From Anaerolineae bacterium (GTDB lineage: Bacteria; Chloroflexota; Anaerolineae; Anaerolineales; Villigracilaceae), in NCBI GenBank assembly GCA_003524705.1, contig DQGV01000367.1, forward strand, positions 1-5,936: a DNA stretch of 5,936 bases. The letters are read 5' to 3'. The stretch's first letter is position 1. Every line of letters begins with the position of its first letter. A program made the translations under genes and the position numbers. Under the pieces are notes generated by a model that saw only the letters and a list, made by a program, of their open reading frames with translations, did not search any database and was not told the DNA's origin. Below, one piece after another: positions 1-5,222 of this stretch.

Positions 1-14
1 AGGGTTTTACGCAT
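1..14 (-). CDS. 5' end of an unidentified minus-strand gene (partial)
   Basis: Read on the minus strand, an ATG at 14-12 is followed by codons for Arg-Lys-Thr-Leu and then leaves the window. It is preceded by a purine-rich Shine-Dalgarno run, GAGGAGGAG (26-18), with the GGAGG core about 5 nt before the ATG. This is one of the strongest ribosome binding sites in the window, and a promoter lies upstream at 147-120. Only four full codons and part of a fifth are visible, so the product cannot be named. A basic start such as MRKTL fits a signal peptide or membrane protein, but that is a guess. Confidence 0.55.
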
Positions 15-84
15 TTTCTCCTCCTCGAGAAAAAATTGTTTGAACGAACACGACAATTACGAACATATTTTTTATTTGGGACAA
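7..84 (-). CDS. Possible 25-residue leader ORF (uORF) overlapping the next start
   Basis: On the minus strand a TTG codon (84-82) stands 8 nt after a good Shine-Dalgarno sequence, AAGGAG (98-93). It opens a 25-codon reading frame starting (M)SQIKNMFVIVV and ending in TAA at 9-7. The stop lies just past the ATG of the downstream gene (14-12), so the two frames overlap, and the Shine-Dalgarno site of the downstream gene lies inside this ORF. The peptide has a hydrophobic middle (FVIVVFV) and an Arg-Gly-Gly-Glu stretch. That layout fits a translated leader that couples or attenuates translation. Alternatively it is an untranslated leader with a chance ribosome site; the TTG start and small size keep confidence low. 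Confidence 0.3.
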   Translation of the reverse strand: MSQIKNMFVIVVFVQTIFSRGGENA

Positions 85-119
85 TTAAAATTCTCCTTTC
101 TAAAAAATGATGGTCTGAT

Positions 120-147
120 ATTATATCGTATAAGCGAAGGCTGTCGA
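120..147 (-). promoter_or_regulatory. Sigma-70-type promoter for the left-edge minus-strand gene
   Basis: On the minus strand, TCGACA (147-142, 5 of 6 matches to TTGACA) is followed by a 16-bp spacer and a perfect TATAAT (125-120). Transcription would start near 113 and give a leader of about 100 nt before the ATG at 14. The promoter lies in the 180-bp AT-rich gap after ybaK, so the left-edge gene can be expressed independently although it runs in the same direction. I see nothing else in 85-194 except A/T runs. Confidence 0.65.
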
Positions 148-194
148 ATCAATTCGTAAAAATAGAATAGACAAATATTTTTTCAAAAAAATAA

Positions 195-665
195 TTAAGA
201 TTTACTAATCACACCAATTTTCGCATTCACCAAACGAATTAAATCTTTTGCATTGATTTGAATATTGATTCCGCGTTGACCGCCTGAGATAAAAATTTCT
301 TCATAAGATTCGCAAGCGGAATCAATGACGACTTGAAAGCCTTTGTTGATTAATGCCAACGGAGAAATTCCACCTGCTTGCAAGCCTGTCAATGTCTCTG
401 CTTCTTTTTGAGTGGGCAGAGACATTTTCTTTTCGTTTAGAAATGATGCCAGCGATTTTAAATCCACGCTTCTGTCGCCGGGGATGACTGCCAGCACAGG
501 TTTACCTTTTTCTCTGGTGGTGACAATGGTTTTGAAAACCTGTGCTTCCGGTACATTCAGAATTTGTGCGGCTTCCACTGCCCCAATTTTTTCTGGCGGT
601 AATTCGTGAGCCGTGTATTTGATCTTTCGTGAGTCTAAAAAACGGGTGACGTTGTTGGTAGGCAT
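195..665 (-). CDS. ybaK: YbaK/EbsC-type Cys-tRNA(Pro) deacylase
   Basis: This cytoplasmic trans-editing enzyme family hydrolyses mischarged aminoacyl-tRNA, classically Cys-tRNA(Pro), to keep proline codons accurate. The 156-residue product matches the family length and order. It has an N-terminal helix region; QVFKTIV, with the conserved lysine at residue 45 (equivalent to the essential Lys of YbaK); a GDRSVDLKSLA segment near 63-73; the TGLQAGGISPL loop (93-103); and ISGGQRGINIQI near the C-terminus. Translation could be extended to a TTG at 680-678, but I chose the ATG at 665-663. The TATAAT hexamer overlaps that longer reading frame and would start transcription at about this ATG, and no Shine-Dalgarno site precedes either codon. 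It is divergent from rel, 89 bp away. Exact substrate specificity cannot be read from sequence alone. Confidence 0.9.
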   Translation of the reverse strand: MPTNNVTRFLDSRKIKYTAHELPPEKIGAVEAAQILNVPEAQVFKTIVTTREKGKPVLAVIPGDRSVDLKSLASFLNEKKMSLPTQKEAETLTGLQAGGISPLALINKGFQVVIDSACESYEEIFISGGQRGINIQINAKDLIRLVNAKIGVISKS

Positions 666-671
666 AAACGA

Positions 672-701
672 ATTATACAATTGAAGATAAGGAAATGTTG
701 A
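672..701 (-). promoter_or_regulatory. Promoter of ybaK, probably giving a leaderless mRNA
   Basis: On the minus strand a perfect TATAAT (677-672) lies exactly 6 nt before the ATG at 665-663, so the usual start point 7 nt after the -10 box would be the A of the ATG itself. TCAACA (701-696, 4 of 6 matches to TTGACA) sits 18 bp upstream. There is no Shine-Dalgarno sequence in the short interval. Confidence 0.6.
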
Positions 702-742
702 GAAACAGAATCAAGCACAAATCACGAAAGAGGCGGAAGGTG

Positions 743-748
743 TAAAAT
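743..748 (+). promoter_or_regulatory. Candidate -10 box of rel, probably leaderless
   Basis: TAAAAT lies 6 nt before the ATG at 755, the same geometry as the TATAAT of divergent ybaK, so transcription would begin at the start codon. A TG precedes the hexamer, though one base closer than in a standard extended -10. I find no convincing -35 at 16-18 bp. The only purine run, GGAAGG at 735-740, is 14 nt from the ATG, which is too far for a ribosome binding site. Confidence 0.4.
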
Positions 749-754
749 TATCCA

Positions 755-2974
755 ATGAAATCTGCAACGGCGGCGATTCCGCTTGAAAAACTTTTAGAGC
801 AACTTCCTGAACACTATTCACAAGCAGACCGTGAGTTGGTGATGAAGGCATATGCGGTTGCGGAAGAAGCGCATCGTGAACAAAAGCGTCATTCGGGTGA
901 GCCGTATATCAATCATTGTATTGCGGTGGCAAGCATTCTAGCGGATTTGAAAGTGCCAGCCGAAGTGGTTGCGGCAGGTTTGTTGCATGATACAGTGGAA
1001 GATACATCTGTGACGTTTGCAGATATTCGCCGTGATTTTGGCGATACAGTGAGATTACTAGTTGATGGGGTGACGAAATTAACGCATTTGCCGCGTGTTT
1101 CACGCGGCGACCAACACCCTGAAAATGAAAACGGAAATGAAGAGCCGATTATTCAGCCTGCTTTACTTGGGCGTAATGAAGATATCGTCTCTGAGACATT
1201 GCGTAAAACATTTTTAGCAATGGGCGAAGATGTGCGTGTGGTGTTGATTAAGTTAGCAGACCGTTTGCATAATATGCGCACGTTGGGTCACATGCCTGAG
1301 CATAAGCGTAGGCGAATTGCGCAAGAGACATTAGAAATTTTTGCACCGTTGGCGAATCGTTTGGGAATTTGGCAATTGAAATGGGAATTAGAAGATTTAA
1401 GTTTTCGGTATGTAAACCCAGAAAAATATAAAGAAATTGCAGAACAATTAGCAGAACGCCGCCCAGATCGTGAAAAGCAATTAGAAGAAATAAAAGATAA
1501 ATTAGTTAAACTGCTTGAAAAAAATAACATCAAATCCGAAATTAGCGGCCGACCGAAACATATTTATTCAATTTTTAGAAAAATGGAAAAGAAAGACCGT
1601 TCATTCAATCGCGTATTTGATGTGCGCGCAGTGCGTTTGATTGTGCCTGATGTGCCATCGTGTTATGCGGCATTGGGTTTAATTCATACAACGTGGAGAC
1701 CGATTCAAGGTGAGTTTGATGATTACATCGCCGCGCCAAAAGATAATTTTTATCAATCGCTTCATACCGCAGTGCAATATGATGATAAACGCCCGCTAGA
1801 GGTACAAATCCGCACACCTGATATGCACTTGAGTGCAGAGTATGGTATCGCCGCACATTGGCGATATAAAGAAGGCGGAAAACACGCCGACAAAAATTTT
1901 GAAAAGCATATCAATTCATTACGTTCGATGATGGAATGGCGTGGGGATGTTAATGATGCGACAGAGTTTGTCGAATCAATGCAAAGCGATGTGTTCAAAG
2001 ATAGAGTCTATGTCTTTACACCACGTGGAGATATTATTGATTTACCCGCAGGCTCTACACCGATTGATTTTGCGTATCATGTTCATACGGATATTGGTCA
2101 TCGTTGCCGAGGTGCGCGTGTAAATGGAAAACTCGTTCCACTGTATCAAGAATTAAAAACCAGTGACAATGTAGAAATCTTGACCGCCAAGCGCGGTGGT
2201 CCGAGCCGTGATTGGTTGAATCCAAGTTTGGGATTGGTCAAGACACAACGTGCGCGTTCAAAAATCAAAGTGTGGTTTAAGAAACAAGAAGATGAACAAA
2301 ATCTCACACAAGGGCGCGCCACGCTTGAACGTGAATTACAAAGGCTTGGAATCAATGAAATCAATTATGAAAAATTAGCGCGTGATATTGGTTACAAAAC
2401 ACAAGATGAGTTATTCATCGCTTTGGGTTCGGCTGACCTTTCAATTAATAAAGTAATCAAGCAGTTTTCAAACACAGAAGAAATTAAAGACATTCTGGAA
2501 GCGAATGTCACTGAGAAGCCTAAAAAATTAACAGATGCCGTTGAAGTGGTCGGCTTGAAAGGCATGTTAGCAAGCATAGCAAAATGCTGTGCACCCATGC
2601 CCGGTGATGAAATTATCGGCTTTGTCACACGTGGACGTGGCGTGACAGTTCACAGACGAGATTGCCCGAATGTTTTGAAAATGCATGACCATGAAAGATT
2701 TCTAAAAGTCGGTTGGGGAAAAGCAGAACACACATATCCAGTTCCAATTGCCATCAAAGCATACGACAGACAAGGTTTAATGGTGGATATTTCAAAATTG
2801 TTGGCAGATGAAGGTATCAACATTGCCAATGTGACAGTGAATGTAAATCATCGCAGTGTGGCAGTGTTGAAGTTAATTATTGAAGTAAGAGATTTATCTC
2901 AATTGAGTCGCGTGTTAAATCGAATTGAAAATTTGCCAAATGTAATTGAAGCGCATCGCACGAATGCAGGCTAA
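755..2974 (+). CDS. rel: Bifunctional (p)ppGpp synthetase/hydrolase (Rel/SpoT family)
   Basis: This is the cytosolic, ribosome-associated stringent-response enzyme: it makes pppGpp/ppGpp from ATP and GTP/GDP and also degrades it. The 739 residues show all domains of long RSH proteins. The HD hydrolase domain has metal-site residues His54, His78-Asp79 and Asp169 (KLADRLHNMRT), so hydrolysis should be intact. The synthetase domain has GRPKHIYS (265-272), FDDYIAAPKDNFYQSLHT (321-338) and EVQIRT (349-354). A TGS domain begins near 415 (DRVYVFTPRGDIIDLP). A zinc-finger-like region carries Cys611-Cys612 and Cys637, and a C-terminal ACT domain covers about 660-735. An acidic, polar insertion of roughly 20-25 residues follows VTKL (about 110-146) inside the HD domain, which I believe is shared by Chloroflexota homologues. 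The ATG lacks a Shine-Dalgarno site. The gene is probably monocistronic, ending at a palindromic repeat. Confidence 0.96.
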   Translation: MKSATAAIPLEKLLEQLPEHYSQADRELVMKAYAVAEEAHREQKRHSGEPYINHCIAVASILADLKVPAEVVAAGLLHDTVEDTSVTFADIRRDFGDTVRLLVDGVTKLTHLPRVSRGDQHPENENGNEEPIIQPALLGRNEDIVSETLRKTFLAMGEDVRVVLIKLADRLHNMRTLGHMPEHKRRRIAQETLEIFAPLANRLGIWQLKWELEDLSFRYVNPEKYKEIAEQLAERRPDREKQLEEIKDKLVKLLEKNNIKSEISGRPKHIYSIFRKMEKKDRSFNRVFDVRAVRLIVPDVPSCYAALGLIHTTWRPIQGEFDDYIAAPKDNFYQSLHTAVQYDDKRPLEVQIRTPDMHLSAEYGIAAHWRYKEGGKHADKNFEKHINSLRSMMEWRGDVNDATEFVESMQSDVFKDRVYVFTPRGDIIDLPAGSTPIDFAYHVHTDIGHRCRGARVNGKLVPLYQELKTSDNVEILTAKRGGPSRDWLNPSLGLVKTQRARSKIKVWFKKQEDEQNLTQGRATLERELQRLGINEINYEKLARDIGYKTQDELFIALGSADLSINKVIKQFSNTEEIKDILEANVTEKPKKLTDAVEVVGLKGMLASIAKCCAPMPGDEIIGFVTRGRGVTVHRRDCPNVLKMHDHERFLKVGWGKAEHTYPVPIAIKAYDRQGLMVDISKLLADEGINIANVTVNVNHRSVAVLKLIIEVRDLSQLSRVLNRIENLPNVIEAHRTNAG

Positions 2975-2975
2975 C

Positions 2976-3075
2976 ATGTCTTTGCGAACCGCCGTTCTTG
3001 TTCTTTGGCGGTGAAGCAACCTCCTACAATGTGGGAGATTGCTTCGGCAAAAACAAGTGCGCCTCGCAATGACAT
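2976..3075. repeat. 100-bp imperfect palindromic repeat with terminal inverted repeats
   Basis: The ends are near-perfect inverted repeats: ATGTCTTTGCGA (2976-2987) and TCGCAATGACAT (3064-3075), 11 of 12 matching. Inside, ACCGCC (2988-2993) pairs with GGCGGT (3007-3012). A central hairpin has GAAGCAA and CTCC pairing with GGAG and TTGCTTC (3013-3045). CTTGTT (2998-3003) can pair with AACAAG (3052-3057) in an alternative fold. ATGTCATTGCGA...GAAGCAATCTCC is, from memory, a widespread family of dispersed non-coding palindromes in many bacterial genomes. It begins one base after the rel stop codon, so its RNA hairpin may also mark the end of the rel transcript, though no U-run follows. It has no coding capacity and is best described as a MITE- or REP-like element. 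Confidence 0.75.
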
Positions 3076-3083
3076 AGTTAAGT

Positions 3084-3089
3084 TATAAT
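3084..3089 (+). promoter_or_regulatory. -10 box of the moeA operon
   Basis: A perfect TATAAT lies 14 nt before the moeA ATG, so transcription should start near 3096 and leave a leader of only about 7-8 nt without a Shine-Dalgarno site. A -35 at 16-18 bp would fall at about 3060-3067, inside the right end of the palindromic repeat, and the bases there (GCCTCG) do not match TTGACA. The promoter therefore depends on the -10 box alone or on another factor. Confidence 0.5.
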
Positions 3090-3103
3090 CCCCGCGCTTT
3101 CAT

Positions 3104-4330
3104 ATGCTATCGGTAAACGAAGCGCGTGAGCGCATCCTCTCCCACTTTCAAACAACTGCAACAGAAAAAAATCCGCTGATTGCTTGTGCAAACCGCATCT
3201 TAGCAACAGATATTATTTCTGATTTAGATTTCCCATTATTTGACAATTCATCTATGGATGGATTCGCCATTCGCGCAGAAGATTCAAACTCCGCTTCATC
3301 CACTACGCTTCAAGTTGTCGCTGACATTCCAGCAGGGTCTTCGCCTACAGTGACTCTCAAACATGGTCAAGCCGCGCGGATTATGACCGGCGCGCAAATG
3401 CCGGGAGGCGCAAATGCCGTCATTCCCGTTGAAGATATTGACCCTCACCCCAACCCTCTCCCTAATATGGAGAGGGAGTTGCCAGAAAAAATTTCATTCA
3501 ATAAAAAAATAAACGCAGGTGATTACGTCCGAGCAAAAGGTTCAGATATTCATGCTGGAGAAATCGTTTTACAAAAAGGACGAGATCGGAAGCCACAAGA
3601 TTTAGGTTTATTAGCCACATTAGGAATTGCAAATGTAGAAGTCTATAAAAAACCGCGTGTGGCATTGTTATCTTCTGGTGACGAGTTATTAAATGTAGAT
3701 GCTCCGCTTGAAGAAGGCAAAATTCGTGACTCAAATTCATATACCTTAGCGAGTCTGCTTGAAGGCGCAAACGTAGAAGTGCTTCGTTTGGGCGTGGCAA
3801 AAGATTCAAAAGAATCAGTTACAAAATTATTTGACGAAGCCGTTGAACAAAAAGCGGATTTGATTCTTTCGTCCGCTGGCGTAAGTGTCGGCGCGTATGA
3901 CTTTATAAAAGAAGTGATTGAGTCACATGGCGAGATGGATTTTTGGAAAGTAAATATGCGCCCGGGAAAACCCTTAGCATTTGGCGAATATAAAGGAATC
4001 AATTTCATCGGTTTGCCGGGCAACCCTGTTTCAGCATTTGTGGGGTTTGAGGTATTCGTGCGACCTGTGCTGGGGCTAATGAAAGGCGTAGGAAATAGAA
4101 ACAGGTTCACCGTTAAAGTAAGAAGCGAAGTTGAGATTGAGTCAGATGGCAGAGAAAGTTATCTGCGGGCGAAAATCCGCGAGGAAGATGGAGTCAAAAT
4201 CGCCGTTTTAACGGGTCATCAAGGCTCTGGCAATTTGCTATCTTTAGTACAAGCAGATGCTTTACTTATTATCCCCGCTGGTGTAAAATGCGTGCCTGCT
4301 GGTCAGGAAGTAGAAGCCATTTTGTTATGA
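3104..4330 (+). CDS. moeA: Molybdopterin molybdotransferase MoeA
   Basis: MoeA inserts molybdenum into (adenylated) molybdopterin in the last step of molybdenum cofactor synthesis in the cytoplasm. The 408-residue length is typical (E. coli about 411). Family signatures in order are: the N-terminal MLSVNEARERIL start; DNSSMDGFAIR (47-57); MTGAQMPGGANAVIPVED near 95-112; RAKGSDIHAGEIV; LLSSGDELL followed by GKIRDSNSYTL; SAGVSVGAYDF (257-267), matching the SGGVSVG(x)YD motif with Ala for Gly; NMRPGKPLAFG; GLPGNPVSA (303-311); and a C-terminal domain IV. Residues 114-126 (PHPNPLPNMEREL) are encoded by a palindromic repeat inserted in frame between conserved blocks. The start matches the usual family N-terminus and has no ribosome binding site. 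It is first in an operon with the VKOR and cysteine-protein genes. Several MoeA paralogues can occur in one genome, so its exact role is less sure. Confidence 0.94.
   Translation: MLSVNEARERILSHFQTTATEKNPLIACANRILATDIISDLDFPLFDNSSMDGFAIRAEDSNSASSTTLQVVADIPAGSSPTVTLKHGQAARIMTGAQMPGGANAVIPVEDIDPHPNPLPNMERELPEKISFNKKINAGDYVRAKGSDIHAGEIVLQKGRDRKPQDLGLLATLGIANVEVYKKPRVALLSSGDELLNVDAPLEEGKIRDSNSYTLASLLEGANVEVLRLGVAKDSKESVTKLFDEAVEQKADLILSSAGVSVGAYDFIKEVIESHGEMDFWKVNMRPGKPLAFGEYKGINFIGLPGNPVSAFVGFEVFVRPVLGLMKGVGNRNRFTVKVRSEVEIESDGRESYLRAKIREEDGVKIAVLTGHQGSGNLLSLVQADALLIIPAGVKCVPAGQEVEAILL
3442..3480. repeat. Palindromic repeat inserted in frame within moeA
   Basis: CCCTCACCCCAACCCTCTCC (3442-3461) is followed by a 7-nt loop and GGAGAGGG (3469-3476), giving an 8-bp perfect stem, CCCTCTCC with GGAGAGGG. 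CAA and TTG on either side could extend the stem with a bulge. CCCTCACCCC(A/T)(A/G)CCCTCTCCC is, from memory, a very common dispersed bacterial palindrome. Its translation in one frame gives the recurrent peptide PHPNPLP(x)GE/ERE seen here. The 39 nt equal 13 codons, so the moeA frame is kept. Confidence 0.65.
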
Positions 4331-4336
4331 GGTTTT

Positions 4337-4774
4337 ATGGATAACACCGATAAGTGGTTGGTTCGTGCTTTGTATGTGCTTTTGATAATAGGGTTGGCAA
4401 TCGGAATTTACATGACCGTTTATAAATACACCGGTAACGAATCCATGTGCTTGGGGTCGGGTGCATGTTCAAGCGTTACCTCTAGCCCATATTCTGTGAT
4501 TAATGGCATTGATGTGCCAGTGATTGGTGCTGTGGGAAACATTGCCTTGTTGCTCATTTTGTTTTTTGAAAATCGAAATTCGTTTTTCAGACAAAATGGA
4601 ACCTTATTATTTTTTGGTATAGCACTGGCTGGCTTTGCTTTTACATTATGGCTAATCTATTTAGAAATATTTATATTGAAAGCACTTTGTCCGTTTTGTG
4701 TAAGCGCGCAAACTGTAATGATATTCATTTTTGGCATTGCAGTTACGCGATTAATAAGAAATCCCCAACTGTAG
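4337..4774 (+). CDS. Vitamin K epoxide reductase (VKOR) family membrane protein
   Basis: Bacterial VKOR homologues are inner-membrane enzymes that reoxidise a thioredoxin-like partner outside the membrane and pass electrons to quinone, doing the job of DsbB. The 145 residues form about four to five membrane helices (roughly 8-29, 60-77, 88-109, 111-137). All redox residues are present: loop cysteines Cys38 and Cys44, six apart as in the family; the conserved Ser50; the loop VINGIDVPVIGAVGN; and the active-site CPFC (Cys118-Cys121). Unlike many VKOR proteins it has no fused thioredoxin domain, so a separate DsbA-like partner is expected elsewhere. The ATG is 6 nt after the moeA stop, with GAGG overlapping that stop (4329-4332) as ribosome site, so translation is probably coupled to moeA. 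Confidence 0.88.
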   Translation: MDNTDKWLVRALYVLLIIGLAIGIYMTVYKYTGNESMCLGSGACSSVTSSPYSVINGIDVPVIGAVGNIALLLILFFENRNSFFRQNGTLLFFGIALAGFAFTLWLIYLEIFILKALCPFCVSAQTVMIFIFGIAVTRLIRNPQL

Positions 4775-4786
4775 GAGGATGTTGAA

Positions 4787-5011
4787 ATGCCACGCATTAA
4801 ATGTCATTACGTTGATTGTGTATTTCTCGATGAAGGTTTTTGTTCTGCCGCCGCCGTAGAGTTTGACCCCGATACGGGCTGTGTCACTTTTTCACCCGCC
4901 GATGGCACCAAAGAAGATGATGATTGGGATGAAGAAGAAGAGACCGAATGGGAAGAAGAAGACCTCGATGAAGATGACGATGATGATTGGGAAGAAGAAG
5001 ACGAGTTTTAA
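4787..5011 (+). CDS. Small four-cysteine protein (DUF1540-like) with acidic tail
   Basis: This is a 74-residue product of unknown function. Residues 1-37 carry four cysteines, Cys6-x4-Cys11-x7-Cys19-x12-Cys32, followed by TFSP. This resembles the short DUF1540 family, which probably binds a metal. Residues 43-74 form an extreme acidic tail: 26 of 32 residues are Asp or Glu, broken by tryptophans at 47, 55 and 68 and ending in Phe. The Asp/Glu codons make the DNA look like a GAT/GAA repeat, but the frame is real: an AGGAGG ribosome site (4773-4778) lies 8 nt before the ATG and overlaps the VKOR stop. It is last in the moeA-VKOR operon, 12 nt after its neighbour, and is followed by a strong terminator. 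No signal peptide is visible, so it is probably cytoplasmic. Confidence 0.85.
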   Translation: MPRIKCHYVDCVFLDEGFCSAAAVEFDPDTGCVTFSPADGTKEDDDWDEEEETEWEEEDLDEDDDDDWEEEDEF

Positions 5012-5053
5012 TGAAATCGCTTCATCCCTAAGGGACAATTGATTCATAAACCT

Positions 5054-5080
5054 AAGCCTTCTCTTACGAGGAGGCTTTTT
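5054..5080 (+). terminator. Intrinsic terminator of the moeA operon
   Basis: AAGCCTTCTC (5054-5063) pairs with GAGGAGGCTT (5068-5077) to form a 10-bp stem with one G-U wobble and a TTAC loop, followed by a T-run ending at 5080. It lies 42 bp after the stop codon of the acidic protein gene. Nothing else clear lies between that stop and the hairpin except a short TCCC-TAA-GGGA palindrome (5026-5036). Confidence 0.88.
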
Positions 5081-5082
5081 GG

Positions 5083-5111
5083 TTGGCTTTTGAGATAAGT
5101 GGCTTTATAAT
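5083..5111 (+). promoter_or_regulatory. Promoter upstream of the membrane protein gene
   Basis: TTGGCT (5083-5088, 4 of 6 matches to TTGACA) is followed by a 17-bp spacer and a perfect TATAAT (5106-5111). It begins right after the terminator, so it starts a new transcription unit. The start point would be near 5118, leaving a leader of about 105 nt before the ATG at 5223. Confidence 0.6.
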
Positions 5112-5129
5112 CCGTATATAGTTAATTTT

Positions 5130-5144
5130 ACAGAATAATTCTGT
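5130..5144. promoter_or_regulatory. Perfect 15-bp inverted repeat, possible operator
   Basis: ACAGAAT-A-ATTCTGT has 7-bp perfect arms, and the TT and AA just outside extend the symmetry imperfectly. It lies about 12 bp after the predicted start of the promoter at 5083-5111, where a bound repressor could block transcription. The arms do not match the usual LexA site. No regulator gene is nearby, so the binding protein is unknown. Confidence 0.35.
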
Positions 5145-5154
5145 ATAAGTCATA

Positions 5155-5161
5155 GTTAGGT
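5155..5161 (+). other. GTTRRRY core-like site, possible cassette insertion boundary
   Basis: GTTAGGT fits the GTTRRRY core at which integron integrases join cassettes. It lies 61 nt before the start of the AT-rich membrane protein gene and just after the promoter and inverted repeat. Seven bases of a degenerate consensus can occur by chance; only the attC-like sequence behind the gene makes it worth marking. Confidence 0.25.
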
Positions 5162-5222
5162 TACTCTCGCCCTGTCAATAGTTGATAAAAAATCACCTTC
5201 CAAGTCAAGCAAGGAGGCTTTC

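Noticed and set aside
177..192. A/T-only inverted repeat after ybaK as terminator
   Set aside because: The stem has no G-C pairs and essentially no loop, so a stable hairpin is unlikely; it looks like simple A and T runs.
666..680. TTG at 680-678 as the start of ybaK, adding five residues
   Set aside because: No ribosome site precedes it, the added residues are encoded by the TATAAT promoter box, and the ATG at 665-663 gives a family-typical N-terminus and length.
735..740. GGAAGG as ribosome binding site for rel
   Set aside because: It is 14 nt before the ATG, too far for normal pairing with 16S rRNA, and no alternative start lies closer.
3498..4110. Long minus-strand open frames across moeA (103 and 155 codons), and similar ones across rel
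   Set aside because: They lie fully inside well-supported genes with clear family motifs, have no recognisable protein features, and are explained as shadow frames.
4918..5008. GAT/GAA-rich stretch as a simple-sequence repeat rather than coding
   Set aside because: It is irregular, stays in frame to the stop, and continues a gene with a good ribosome site and conserved cysteines.
5130..5144. Inverted repeat as a LexA (SOS) box
   Set aside because: Proteobacterial boxes run CTGT to ACAG and Gram-positive ones use GAAC/GTTC; here the arms are ACAG to CTGT, the opposite order.
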